Part shown: positions 1-7,407 of the stretch, in pieces | How positions within the stretch are numbered: the stretch's first letter is position 1 | How the letters are laid out: every line of letters begins with the position of its first letter | NCBI GenBank assembly: GCA_023259035.1 | Contig: JAHFRA010000028.1 | Coordinates: forward strand, 1 to 33,564 | Origin: Gallionella sp. | GTDB lineage: Bacteria > Pseudomonadota > Gammaproteobacteria > Burkholderiales > Gallionellaceae | Reading direction: 5' to 3' | DNA length: 33,564 nt | Made by a program: the position numbers and the translations under genes | Notes under the pieces: model-generated | The model's database searches: none | Told to the model about the DNA's origin: nothing | What the model saw: the letters and a program-made list of their open reading frames with translations, nothing else

Positions 1-86
1 AGGAGACCGAGAATCATGCGGGCGGATCTTACAAGGATGCCAACTGGCAGCTTCGCCATGTTTATACGCCCACCCAGACATGGTGA
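1..86 (+). CDS. C-terminal tail of a gene entering from the left edge (partial)
   Basis: An open frame (codons in phase with base 3) runs from the window edge to a TGA at 84-86 and encodes about 27 residues ending in TPTQTW. It stops 43 bases before the preferred start of the next gene, the usual spacing for a co-directional neighbour. The tail is too short to assign to a family. The alternative is non-coding sequence, because a 27-codon open frame can occur by chance. The main argument for it is that the next gene's best start (130) leaves this stretch otherwise empty. Confidence 0.35.
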   Translation, partial: ETENHAGGSYKDANWQLRHVYTPTQTW

Positions 87-129
87 CCCTATGCCCGGCA
101 ATGACAATAGTTTTTTAAGGCATTTTTCA

Positions 130-1449
130 ATGAGAACAACCCTTATTTTTCTGCTTAAAACCAGTTATGGCCTGATGTTTATTGTGTGTGCAATCCTCAT
201 GGGGGAAGGGACAGCTTTTGCAATGGATGGGCACGACCACGGTAATGCCAAAGATCCAGTTAGTGCCAAAGACCTAGTTACTTCTCCGCACGATCATGGT
301 ACTCCTCACGACCACGGCAATACCCAAAGCCAGATTCAGTCGGCGACCCCGATCAAAGAGGTGGCGTTGCCCGAAGGACTCAGTTCAGCACAGTCAATGG
401 CCATAGATTCGAAAGGACGTGTCTGGTTTGCCGAGAAGGTGGGTATAAAGCTGGCCATGTATGACCCGGAAAAAAAAGAATTTGCAACCTACTCTCTTCC
501 TGCCTCGTGGGGGAAGATGGGATTTTCAAATATCACCTTGAGCCTCGATGGGGAAGTATGGTTTACCGTAACGCGCTGGGTTGAGGGTACGGAAGAGCCT
601 CATATACTAGGGCGATTTTCACCTGCGGACGGGTATTTTACGAAGTATGCCATCCCACATAATTCAATACCTGAAGAATTGGTCGTGGATGCCAAGGGTA
701 CGATATGGTTTACTGCGTCCAATAAAAACAATCTATATCGCGTCGACCCCAAGACTTTTGCGCTAAAAGGGTATCCAATTCCCACGGCCAATGGAAACCC
801 CAAAAGTTTGGCTGCCGATCAAAAAGGCCATATCTGGTTTGTCGAATCCAATGCCAACAAAATTGGAGAATTCGATCCGGGGTTGGAAGTGTTTCATGAG
901 CATGAAGTGCTCACTCAATTTGCAAACCTGGGAAAACTCTCCATCGATAAGAATGGAAAGATATGGTTTGTGGAAGTAACGGCAAACAGGCTGGGGATGT
1001 TTTCTCCCGGGCAGAAGCGGTTTGACGAGGCCATTATCCCCACCCCTGGCAGCTCACCTGTTGCGCTTGTGAATGATGATAATGGGAATGTCTGGTTTTT
1101 AGAATACAAGGCAAATAAGGTTGGGGTCTTTAATTCGGAGAAGGCGACCTTCCATGAATACGACATCCCCAGCTACGGCAGCTTGCCGGCAGACATAGTG
1201 ATAGATCGCAAGCGATCTCTACTCTGGTTCTCTCAAAGCGCCACAGAAGCAAAACGGTTGGGGATGCTTTACATTAACGAAGCGTTGGCGGAAAGCGCCA
1301 AACAAAACAGTACTGCGCAAGCGCCCTCTGAGGAAAAAACATCCAATGGGAGCCTGTCCAAATGGCTTGTTTTTCCCATAGTGATTGTAACTGTCGTAGC
1401 GCTCGGTGGATGGTTAGCCAGAAGATCCCGCAAAGGTAAGCATTCATAA
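130..1449 (+). CDS. Secreted, membrane-anchored Vgb/NHL-like seven-bladed beta-propeller protein
   Basis: A 439-aa protein. I chose the ATG at 130 because AAGG lies 9 bases upstream and because this start gives a signal peptide (residues 1-31, ending AFA). The frame is also open from 16, but that would add 38 residues with no export signal before the signal peptide. A His/Asp/Gly-rich stretch with three HDHG motifs follows (about 34-62) and could bind metal. Then come seven [VIL]WF motifs at regular spacing (VWFAE, VWFTV, IWFTA, IWFVE, IWFVE, VWFLE, LWFSQ), the pattern of virginiamycin B lyase-like (streptogramin lyase) propellers. A hydrophobic segment at about 412-430 followed by RRSRKGK suggests the propeller is held at the periplasmic face of the inner membrane. 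Antibiotic lyase activity should not be assumed, since this fold is common in periplasmic proteins of unknown role. It probably forms a transcription unit with the next two genes. Confidence 0.8.
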   Translation: MRTTLIFLLKTSYGLMFIVCAILMGEGTAFAMDGHDHGNAKDPVSAKDLVTSPHDHGTPHDHGNTQSQIQSATPIKEVALPEGLSSAQSMAIDSKGRVWFAEKVGIKLAMYDPEKKEFATYSLPASWGKMGFSNITLSLDGEVWFTVTRWVEGTEEPHILGRFSPADGYFTKYAIPHNSIPEELVVDAKGTIWFTASNKNNLYRVDPKTFALKGYPIPTANGNPKSLAADQKGHIWFVESNANKIGEFDPGLEVFHEHEVLTQFANLGKLSIDKNGKIWFVEVTANRLGMFSPGQKRFDEAIIPTPGSSPVALVNDDNGNVWFLEYKANKVGVFNSEKATFHEYDIPSYGSLPADIVIDRKRSLLWFSQSATEAKRLGMLYINEALAESAKQNSTAQAPSEEKTSNGSLSKWLVFPIVIVTVVALGGWLARRSRKGKHS

Positions 1450-1671
1450 GTCGAACCCTTGCTGGTTTTTCTACACAAGCTTCGTTCAGTAAAAAATCAT
1501 CCGCTCCGTTTTATGAAACTTTTCTGGCTTTGACGTATCGGTAAGCTATGTTCTACTGACCATTTGCCTTGGGTTGGTTGCTCTGGGAACAGTTGGAAGC
1601 TCCCGGTTTTGCGCTGTTTCCTGCAACCATGTAGTCGTACCCTTCACACTGTTTTTGATAAGGATAATGTA

Positions 1672-2730
1672 GTGAAAATAGTAACTGTATTTTGGGTGGT
1701 TATCGGTAGCTTTCTATACTCTTCTTCTTGGGGGGCTGATACATTCAAGTCCTTCAAAATGCCTACTGCTTATACTTTACCAACAAGGATTGCTATCGAC
1801 AAAACAGACGCCGTTTGGTTTATTGAATCGAACCTTAATAAAGTTGGCAGGTTTCAGCCTGCCAAGGGTGTTTTTTCCGAGCACAACATTCCCACACCAT
1901 CAAGCGCTCCCACGGATGTAACGATCAGCAGTACCGGCAAGCTATGGCTTACCGAGTCAAATTCAAACCAACTCGGCGTTCTTGATCCTGTCTCGCTGAC
2001 GTTTAAGGAATATGATATCCCCACGATAGCAAGCAATCCTGGAAAGATTGCGTCTGATCTCAAAGGGAATGTCTGGTTTACTGAATTTTATGGCAATAAA
2101 GTTGGCATGTTCGATCCTCAGAAAGAGGCATTCCGGGAATATCCGGTGCCTACACCCGCTAGTCGTCCGTCGGGTATCGTCGTGGATAAAAAGGGCGTCG
2201 TGTGGTTTCTGGAAACTGAGGGTAACAAACTGGCCAGGTTAAACCCCCAAGATGGAGCGATTCATGAGTTTGAATTGCCGAGAGCCCACGAGACTCCAAG
2301 GGATCTTGCCATAGACGGGTCGGGGATGCTCTGGTTTGGTGGCCACATAGGACGCAATTTGATGGCATTTAACCCCGCGACGAAAAAATTTAAAACCTTT
2401 CTCATGCCAAGTAATGGTGCAATTGAAAGCCTGACCGTAGGAATTGACGGAAAAATATTTTGCACCCTCCTGACGAGTAGCAAGATCGCCGTGTTCAATC
2501 CCGTGACCAGTGCGTTTTTGGAATTGGATGTAGGCTTTACCGTGCCACAAAACAATCAAGCCAGCAAATCCGTAACCAGCGCGCGCTTGGATCCGGACGA
2601 AAGAGTGAGCAAGAGCAAACCTAATGGCATTGGCACTGATTCAAGAGGGGATATCTGGTTTGTTGATAAGGATAAGGATACCTTGATCAAACTGGATGCG
2701 AGTATGGCGGCAAAACTGTGGCTAAAATAA
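1672..2730 (+). CDS. Second exported Vgb/NHL-like seven-bladed beta-propeller protein
   Basis: A 352-aa protein. The GTG at 1672 is preferred: AAGGA lies 7 bases upstream and translation begins directly with a signal peptide (MKIVTVFW..., cleavage near residue 20-21). The frame is open back to 1564, but the extra 36 residues look non-native. Seven blade motifs are visible (VWFIE, LWLTE, VWFTE, VWFLE, LWFGG, IFCTL, IWFVD), separated by stretches of the type FDPQKEAFREYPVPTP, the classic streptogramin-lyase-like repeat. It lacks the His-rich region and C-terminal anchor of its upstream paralogue, so it is probably soluble in the periplasm. The pair may have arisen by duplication and divergence. 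The substrate is unknown. The neighbouring cytochrome c suggests an oxidative periplasmic process, but this is inference. Confidence 0.8.
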   Translation: MKIVTVFWVVIGSFLYSSSWGADTFKSFKMPTAYTLPTRIAIDKTDAVWFIESNLNKVGRFQPAKGVFSEHNIPTPSSAPTDVTISSTGKLWLTESNSNQLGVLDPVSLTFKEYDIPTIASNPGKIASDLKGNVWFTEFYGNKVGMFDPQKEAFREYPVPTPASRPSGIVVDKKGVVWFLETEGNKLARLNPQDGAIHEFELPRAHETPRDLAIDGSGMLWFGGHIGRNLMAFNPATKKFKTFLMPSNGAIESLTVGIDGKIFCTLLTSSKIAVFNPVTSAFLELDVGFTVPQNNQASKSVTSARLDPDERVSKSKPNGIGTDSRGDIWFVDKDKDTLIKLDASMAAKLWLK

Positions 2731-2785
2731 TGTCGGCAGGATACCGTAATTTGATCAGTGCCTTGTCATCAAAGGTGAACGGAAC

Positions 2786-3307
2786 ATGAAAACATACAAA
2801 TTGGTAGTTGGCCTATTTATTTTTGTAACTGTTGCGGCAATTGGCGCCGTGGCTATTCCTAACCCGTTAGGTGCGCAGATACTGTCAGAAGCCAAGTATC
2901 GTGGCTATCTCTCCTACACCCCTGACGAGGCCATTACCCTTGCCTATAGCCGATGCACCACTTGTCATAATGCTGAAAAGATTCTCAAATACTGCTCTAG
3001 ATGCGGACCGCCATTTATTGTCGTTTCCCATTCCATGAAAAAATATACGGAATTGATGAACCTGAAAGGTGGAAACTTTAAGCAGTTCTCTGACGCGGAG
3101 TCGGTTGCAATTACACAGGTTTGGAACGGCTTGGTCGGCAATTGGGAGCCTGATTGGGGTTCGAAGGACATCCATAAGCTCTTGCAAGGCGATCAGGCGC
3201 TGATTCGTTTGGCCGAGACCCCATTGACGGCAAGGCCCATAGAATTGGCGCTGAAAAATAAGCATGCGCCAGGTTCCCATAAAGAGGATAGAAAAACCAT
3301 TCCCTGA
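2786..3307 (+). CDS. Exported single-haem c-type cytochrome-like protein
   Basis: A 173-aa protein starting at an ATG with AAGG about 11 bases upstream. Residues 1-30 form a signal peptide or N-terminal membrane anchor. One haem-c attachment motif, CTTCH, lies at residues 57-61, followed by a second cysteine pair (C70, C73 in CSRC) that is not a haem motif. Methionines at 84 and 91 are candidates for the second axial ligand. The C-terminal third is charged and shows no domain I know. It lies 55 bases after the second propeller gene on the same strand, so the three genes probably work together in the periplasm, with the cytochrome carrying electrons. I do not recognise the subfamily. Confidence 0.7.
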   Translation: MKTYKLVVGLFIFVTVAAIGAVAIPNPLGAQILSEAKYRGYLSYTPDEAITLAYSRCTTCHNAEKILKYCSRCGPPFIVVSHSMKKYTELMNLKGGNFKQFSDAESVAITQVWNGLVGNWEPDWGSKDIHKLLQGDQALIRLAETPLTARPIELALKNKHAPGSHKEDRKTIP

Positions 3308-3341
3308 TCGTAGTAGTTCAGACCTAATCTGGCAGTAAGGT

Positions 3342-3434
3342 CTTGCCAAAGGGTGGCGTGATAACGTGTTCGTCGAACGGCTCTGGCGCAGCGTCAAATA
3401 TGAAGAGGTTTACTTATACGCCTACGACAGCGAT
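3342..3434 (+). pseudogene. Remnant of IS3-family transposase orfB (C-terminal catalytic part)
   Basis: Translation in phase with base 3342 gives a run that includes WRDNVFVERLWRSVKYEEVY, the highly conserved stretch of the DDE integrase domain in IS3/IS407-type OrfB around the catalytic glutamate. Only about 30 codons are left: there is no upstream transposase, no start, and the homology fades before the tRNA 3' end at 3450. It is a decayed fragment. An IS3-type element evidently once inserted or recombined just downstream of the tRNA-Gly gene. No terminal inverted repeats could be found. Confidence 0.75.
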
Positions 3435-3449
3435 AAACGGCGTAGCGAG

Positions 3450-3523
3450 TGGAGCGGGTGAACGGGATCGAACCGTCGTATGCAGCTTGGGAAGCTGCCG
3501 TTCTACCATTGAACTACACCCGC
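3450..3523 (-). tRNA. tRNA-Gly (anticodon CCC)
   Basis: The reverse complement starts GCGGGTGTAG and ends CACCCGCTCCA, forming a 7-bp acceptor stem with an encoded CCA. The D-arm region AGTTCAATGGTAGAAC, the anticodon stem GCAGC/GCTGC with loop TTCCCAA (anticodon CCC, reads GGG) and the T-arm loop TTCGATC are all present. Length is 74 nt including CCA. The IS3 transposase remnant lies immediately beyond its 3' end. Confidence 0.95.
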
Positions 3524-3560
3524 ATGTAGTAAATATGGTTAATATTCTAACACGGACAAA

Positions 3561-3773
3561 ATGAGCAAAGTGATAACTGTCACTATCAACGGCTCAACAC
3601 GCCAACTCCCCGAATTCACCAATGTAGCTTCCCTCATTGAGGGGCTGGGCTTTACCGGAAAACGCATCGCATTGGAACGAAACGGCGAGATCGTGCCACG
3701 CAGTTTATTCGCCACACAGCAATTGGCAGATGGGGACAGGCTGGAAGTAGTCGTAGCAGTGGGCGGCGGCTGA
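3561..3773 (+). CDS. thiS: Sulfur carrier protein ThiS
   Basis: A 70-aa ubiquitin-like beta-grasp protein ending in VGGG. The C-terminal Gly-Gly is adenylated and thiocarboxylated to deliver sulfur for the thiazole ring of thiamin. The LERNGEIVPRS region and the ADGDRLEVVVAVGGG end are characteristic. It starts at an ATG 37 bases from the divergent tRNA-Gly and has only a weak ribosome-binding site. Unusually, thiG does not follow: the next gene is rsgA on the opposite strand. ThiS must therefore be made apart from thiazole synthase. thiL, for the last step of thiamin diphosphate synthesis, lies about 22 kb away at 26075. Confidence 0.9.
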   Translation: MSKVITVTINGSTRQLPEFTNVASLIEGLGFTGKRIALERNGEIVPRSLFATQQLADGDRLEVVVAVGGG

Positions 3774-3851
3774 CAGGTTTGTTGAGGAGCTACGGCGACG
3801 TCCAGAAGGATCAGATGTTTGCTGTGGATTACGTGATGCCGGAATACCTTG

Positions 3852-4811
3852 CTACGCCTTGTTCGCGGTGATTTGCTGAAACAGATCCAGCCTGCGTGCA
3901 TCAATTTTTTCTGCCACGACGGCCTCACGCAACGCACACCCTGGTTCATGCACATGATGACAGTCATGAAAGCGGCATTGGCCGAGATATTGCGCGAACT
4001 CGACAAATCCCTGCTCTATCCCGCCGAAGCTAAGGTGATGCAGGCCGAATGCTTGTACGCCGGGACAGTCGATCAGACTGCTGTTGTCGTCTATCCGATA
4101 CAGGCGCGCATGAGTAGTGGTGTGTTTGCCGGAATCCAGCGCGCTGGAAATTTCGCGGGTAGCGGCCTGCGCGTCGGGCAGCAACGCGTTGATCAACGTG
4201 GATTTTCCCATGCCGGATTGGCCGACCAGAACGCTGGTGTGGCCGGCCAAAAACGGGCGCAAGGCTGACACATCCTGCCTCGCGCTGAGCTCCAGCACGC
4301 GATAGCCGATGGCGGTATAGGGCACGAGCCGTTTGTGTGCGGCGGCTGTGGCACCAGCAAGATCGCATTTGTTCAACACGATCAGCACGTCCAGTTTTTG
4401 ATCCTGCGCTGCAACCAGACAACGTGCCAGAAGTTCGTCGCTGAATGAAGGTTCGGTGGCGACCACCACGATGATTTGTGTGACGTTCGCAGCGATCAAT
4501 TTTTCGCGGAACGCATCGGAGCGGTGCAGCAGCGAACGGCGCGGCGCGATGCGTTCGATCACGCCTTGGGCACCCGTACCGTTATCCGTCGAGGCATCTC
4601 CGGTGAGCCTGATTTCCACCATGTCACCGCATACCACCTCGCTTTTTTTGCCGCGTGTCAAGCAGGCGAGTTCGCTGCCGTCCCCCAGACACACCAGGTA
4701 CTGGCGACCGAATGCTGCGGTAACCCGCCCCAATTCCACTTCATCGACGATACTGCGCTGGACGTTTCGTTCTCTTCTCATCGTGCTACTTGCACTGCCT
4801 TCGGCGCTCAT
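3852..4811 (-). CDS. rsgA: Small-subunit ribosome biogenesis GTPase RsgA (YjeQ)
   Basis: A 319-aa circularly permuted GTPase that acts in late 30S maturation. An N-terminal OB-fold (GRVTAAFGRQYLV...) is followed by GTPase motifs in permuted order: G4 NKCD (147-150), G1 GQSGMGKS (197-204), G3 DCPG (248-251). A C-terminal zinc site follows with C279, C284, H286 and C292 (C-x4-C-x-H-x5-C). I chose the ATG at 4811 because AAGG lies 9 bases upstream. An ATG at 4781 is a plausible shorter start, and the frame is open further upstream inside phhA, which is unlikely to be translated in this frame. It lies 46 bases downstream of phhA, in a minus-strand group with phhA and the M48 protease. Confidence 0.95.
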   Translation of the reverse strand: MSAEGSASSTMRRERNVQRSIVDEVELGRVTAAFGRQYLVCLGDGSELACLTRGKKSEVVCGDMVEIRLTGDASTDNGTGAQGVIERIAPRRSLLHRSDAFREKLIAANVTQIIVVVATEPSFSDELLARCLVAAQDQKLDVLIVLNKCDLAGATAAAHKRLVPYTAIGYRVLELSARQDVSALRPFLAGHTSVLVGQSGMGKSTLINALLPDAQAATREISSALDSGKHTTTHARLYRIDDNSSLIDCPGVQAFGLHHLSFGGIEQGFVEFAQYLGQCRFHDCHHVHEPGCALREAVVAEKIDARRLDLFQQITANKA

Positions 4812-4857
4812 TCGTTGCCGCCTTGTCTTGCCTTCGAAGTGAAATTGGGCATGCGCA

Positions 4858-5196
4858 TCAAAGTTTGAACAGCGCGTCCACTTTCGCGGCACAGATGAAA
4901 TCGTTCTCGGACAGGCCGCCGATGGCGTGGGTGGAATATTCCACGCGGCAACTATCATAGCCAACGCTAAGGTTCGGATGATGATCTTCGCGGTGCGTCA
5001 TCCAGGCGATGGCATTTACAAGTGCGATGGCCTGATAGTAATTCTTGAAGTGGTAGGTCTTGCCAATCATTTGGCCGTGTTGCTGCCAGCCTTCCAGTTG
5101 TTTCATCAGGGTATCGATTTCCGGTTGCGACAGCGGTGGCACATTGCCTTCACAGGGTTTGCATTGTTTGTTGGTCAGGTCGCACACATGCTCCAT
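4858..5196 (-). CDS. phhA: Pterin-4a-carbinolamine dehydratase (PCD/DCoH)
   Basis: A 112-aa protein. The ATG at 5196 has an excellent AAGGAG 7 bases upstream. The family signature is clear: HREDHHPN around residue 70, VEYSTHAIGGLSENDF, and a closing helix. The enzyme dehydrates 4a-hydroxytetrahydropterin to recycle the pterin cofactor of aromatic amino-acid hydroxylases. The N-terminal cysteines (C5, C12, C15 in CDLTNKQCKPCEG) match the Cys-rich lead common in proteobacterial members. Its start is 10 bases after the M48 protease stop, so its translation is probably coupled. No hydroxylase gene is in view, so a more general pterin-related role is possible. Confidence 0.93.
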   Translation of the reverse strand: MEHVCDLTNKQCKPCEGNVPPLSQPEIDTLMKQLEGWQQHGQMIGKTYHFKNYYQAIALVNAIAWMTHREDHHPNLSVGYDSCRVEYSTHAIGGLSENDFICAAKVDALFKL

Positions 5197-5206
5197 GGTT
5201 TTCTCC

Positions 5207-6451
5207 TTATTGTGCCCGCAGATGAGCAATACGCGCCATCGCCGGCGGATGTGAGTCATAGAACTTCGAATACAGCGGGTCGGGGGTAAGTGTGGCAGCA
5301 TTGTCCTGATACAACTTGACTAACGCGCTCACCATGTCCTGCGCCGCAGTTTGTTTGGCGGCGTATTCATCGGCTTCGAATTCATGTTTGCGCGAATAGG
5401 CCGACAGCATCGGGTGCAACAGGAAACTGAAGATCGGCAGGATCATGAAAAACAGCAGCAGCGCGAGCGCAGTTGATTGTGTCCTCACGCCCAGCCCCTG
5501 ATAAAACCAGATGGTCTGCATCAACTGGCCTAGCAGCCATAGAAATCCCAGGCTCATGGCAAAGGTTGCCGCGATGCGCTTCAGTACATGGCGGCGTTTG
5601 AAGTGACCTAGTTCGTGCGCCAGTACCGCCTCGATTTCGTTGCCGCTCAAGCGTTCCAGCAGCGTGTCGAAGAACACGATGCGCTTGGTTTTGCCAAAGC
5701 CGGTGAAGTAGGCGTTGCCGTGCGCGCTGCGCTTCGATCCGTCCATCACGAACAAGCCGCTGGCGGTAAAGCCGCATTTGCCAAGCAATACTGCGATGCG
5801 CGCTTTCATCGCTTCGTCTTGCATCGGCGTGAACTTGTTGAACAGTGGCGCGATAAATGACGGGTAAATGAACAATATGAGCAAATTGAACGTCACCCAC
5901 ACGCCCCACACATACAACCACCAGTATTTACCCATGCGCTCCATCAGCCACAGCACGCTGAACAGCAGCGGCAAACCGAGGATTGCGCCGACCAACAAAC
6001 CTTTCAATGCATCCTTGAGATACAGCGCGAAGGTCATTTTGTTGAAGCCAAAGCGCGCTTCAATGACGAAGGTGCGATACAGGCTGAATGGCGCTTCCAA
6101 CAGAGAAGAAAGCAATAGCACCGCGACGATGGTTGCCATACCTTGCGTGAGCGGCGTATTGAACCAGGCATTGCACAGGTTCGCGATGAACTGAATGCCG
6201 CCCGCCAGCGTGAAAACCAGCAGCAATGCGGTATCAAACATGACGTCAAACATGGCAAAGCGTGTCTTTGCCGAAGTGTAATCCGCCGCTTTCTGGTGAT
6301 CGGCGAGGGCAATTTTTTCGCGGAATGCTTCCGGCACGGCAGCGCGATTCGCGGCAATATGCGCCAGATGACGGCGTGCCAGCCAAAGCTTGGCGAGCGT
6401 GGTAAATACTAATGCTGTGATAAAAACAAAGGTGAATTGTGTTGCAGTCAT
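5207..6451 (-). CDS. M48-family integral membrane zinc metalloprotease (Ste24/CAAX protease 1-like)
   Basis: A 414-aa multi-pass membrane protein with the zinc motif HELGH at 279-283 and the third ligand in EFEADEYA (E359). The C-terminal DSHPPAMAR motif is typical of Ste24-type M48 proteases. Hydrophobic segments lie near 5-22, 70-92, 104-120, 150-170, 178-200, 295-317 and 325-347. Family members clip membrane or misfolded proteins. Bacteria do not carry prenylated CAAX proteins, so the substrate is unknown. It is the first gene of the minus-strand set with phhA and rsgA and is divergent from orn, an order I recognise from betaproteobacteria. No good ribosome-binding site precedes its ATG. 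Confidence 0.92.
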   Translation of the reverse strand: MTATQFTFVFITALVFTTLAKLWLARRHLAHIAANRAAVPEAFREKIALADHQKAADYTSAKTRFAMFDVMFDTALLLVFTLAGGIQFIANLCNAWFNTPLTQGMATIVAVLLLSSLLEAPFSLYRTFVIEARFGFNKMTFALYLKDALKGLLVGAILGLPLLFSVLWLMERMGKYWWLYVWGVWVTFNLLILFIYPSFIAPLFNKFTPMQDEAMKARIAVLLGKCGFTASGLFVMDGSKRSAHGNAYFTGFGKTKRIVFFDTLLERLSGNEIEAVLAHELGHFKRRHVLKRIAATFAMSLGFLWLLGQLMQTIWFYQGLGVRTQSTALALLLFFMILPIFSFLLHPMLSAYSRKHEFEADEYAAKQTAAQDMVSALVKLYQDNAATLTPDPLYSKFYDSHPPAMARIAHLRAQ

Positions 6452-6782
6452 GGGGATGTGAGTTTATCCATTGTAAATGGTAGGCTTAACAAATTATTTG
6501 GATAATGGTAGCCTTTAAATGTTGCGAGCGGTAGCTGAACAGCTCAAAAATACAGATCACAATGTGTGAGCATGCAACCCATCTATGGCCAACTGCAGTG
6601 ACAGAGCTAAAGGGCGAAAATACAGTTTTGGCGCAACAAAAAACAGCGGTACTGAAAATTGTCGCGTCACAATCCAGATTCTTGAATGCTTGAGCAACAC
6701 TGTTACGCAAAATACGGTAGTCTTTCAATGCCTCGCTGTGACACAATATGCACCTTGTTGCTCCTATTGAGACGCGCGAATT
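6452..6782. other. Divergent intergenic region between M48 protease and orn
   Basis: This stretch of 331 bases holds the two divergent promoters. Two short direct repeats of the form AATGGTAG(G/C)CTT lie near 6475-6520 on the protease side. A 25-base stretch from 6586 resembles (20 of 25 bases) one at 16796. No convincing coding sequence or RNA gene was seen. Confidence 0.5.
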
Positions 6783-7328
6783 ATGGCACAAAACCCAAAC
6801 TACCTTGTCTGGATAGACATGGAGATGACCGGGTTAAACCCGGACACCGACCGCGTGATTGAAGTCGCGCTGGTGATTACCGACAGCAACCTGGAAACTA
6901 TCGCCGAAGCTCCGGTGCTGGTGGTGCATCAGCCGGACAGCGTGCTGGATAACATGGATGCGTGGAACAAATCCACCCACGCCAAATCCGGCCTGATCGA
7001 TAAAGTGAAAGCTTCCACTTTCGACGACGCCATGGTCGAGGCGCAGATGCTGGAATTCCTCAAGAAATATGTGCCGACCCACACTTCACCGATGTGCGGC
7101 AACTCCATTTGCCAGGATAGGCGCTTCATGGCGCGCTGGATGCCCAAGCTCGAGGATTATTTTCACTACCGTAATCTCGATGTAAGCACGCTCAAGGAGT
7201 TAGCCAAACGCTGGAAACCGGATATGGCGCGAGGGGTCAAGAAGCACGGCAAGCACGAAGCGTTGGCCGACATCTACGAGTCAATCGCGGAACTGCAACA
7301 CTACCGTGAAAATTTCATTATTGGTTAA
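6783..7328 (+). CDS. orn: Oligoribonuclease (3'-5' exoribonuclease, DEDDh)
   Basis: A 181-aa protein of normal family length. Acidic catalytic residues are visible: D12 and E14 in WIDMEMTG, D112 in QDRRF, H158 and D163 in KHEALAD. Orn degrades 2-5-nt RNAs and also pGpG, the breakdown product of cyclic di-GMP, so it completes c-di-GMP turnover. That is relevant to the adjacent HDOD/EAL/riboswitch block, although orn is also a general housekeeping gene. It is convergent with the HDOD gene that ends at 7408. The ribosome-binding site is weak (GAGA about 12 bases upstream). Confidence 0.97.
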   Translation: MAQNPNYLVWIDMEMTGLNPDTDRVIEVALVITDSNLETIAEAPVLVVHQPDSVLDNMDAWNKSTHAKSGLIDKVKASTFDDAMVEAQMLEFLKKYVPTHTSPMCGNSICQDRRFMARWMPKLEDYFHYRNLDVSTLKELAKRWKPDMARGVKKHGKHEALADIYESIAELQHYRENFIIG

Positions 7329-7349
7329 ACAATTCCGCTCATACATATC

Positions 7350-7387
7350 CTCCAGCGGCGGTACTCCATTGGGAACGTGTGCTGGAG
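7350..7387. terminator. Possible bidirectional hairpin between orn and the HDOD gene
   Basis: Perfect 7-base arms CTCCAGC (7350-7356) and GCTGGAG (7381-7387) with a 24-base loop lie in the convergent gap. There is no clear U-tract on either strand, so this is weak as an intrinsic terminator. Confidence 0.25.
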
Positions 7388-7407
7388 CACTTGGCAGCAT
7401 AAAGTGT

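Noticed and set aside
16..129. Longer N-terminus for the first propeller gene
   Set aside because: It would place 38 residues before a clear signal peptide. The ATG at 130 has AAGG at good spacing.
1450..1671. Coding sequence upstream of the second propeller (frame open from 1564)
   Set aside because: The GTG at 1672 has a good ribosome-binding site and starts the signal peptide. The extra residues are Cys/Trp-rich and unlike a signal sequence.
3524..3560. TPP riboswitch in front of thiS
   Set aside because: Only 37 bases separate the tRNA and thiS, too short for the aptamer.
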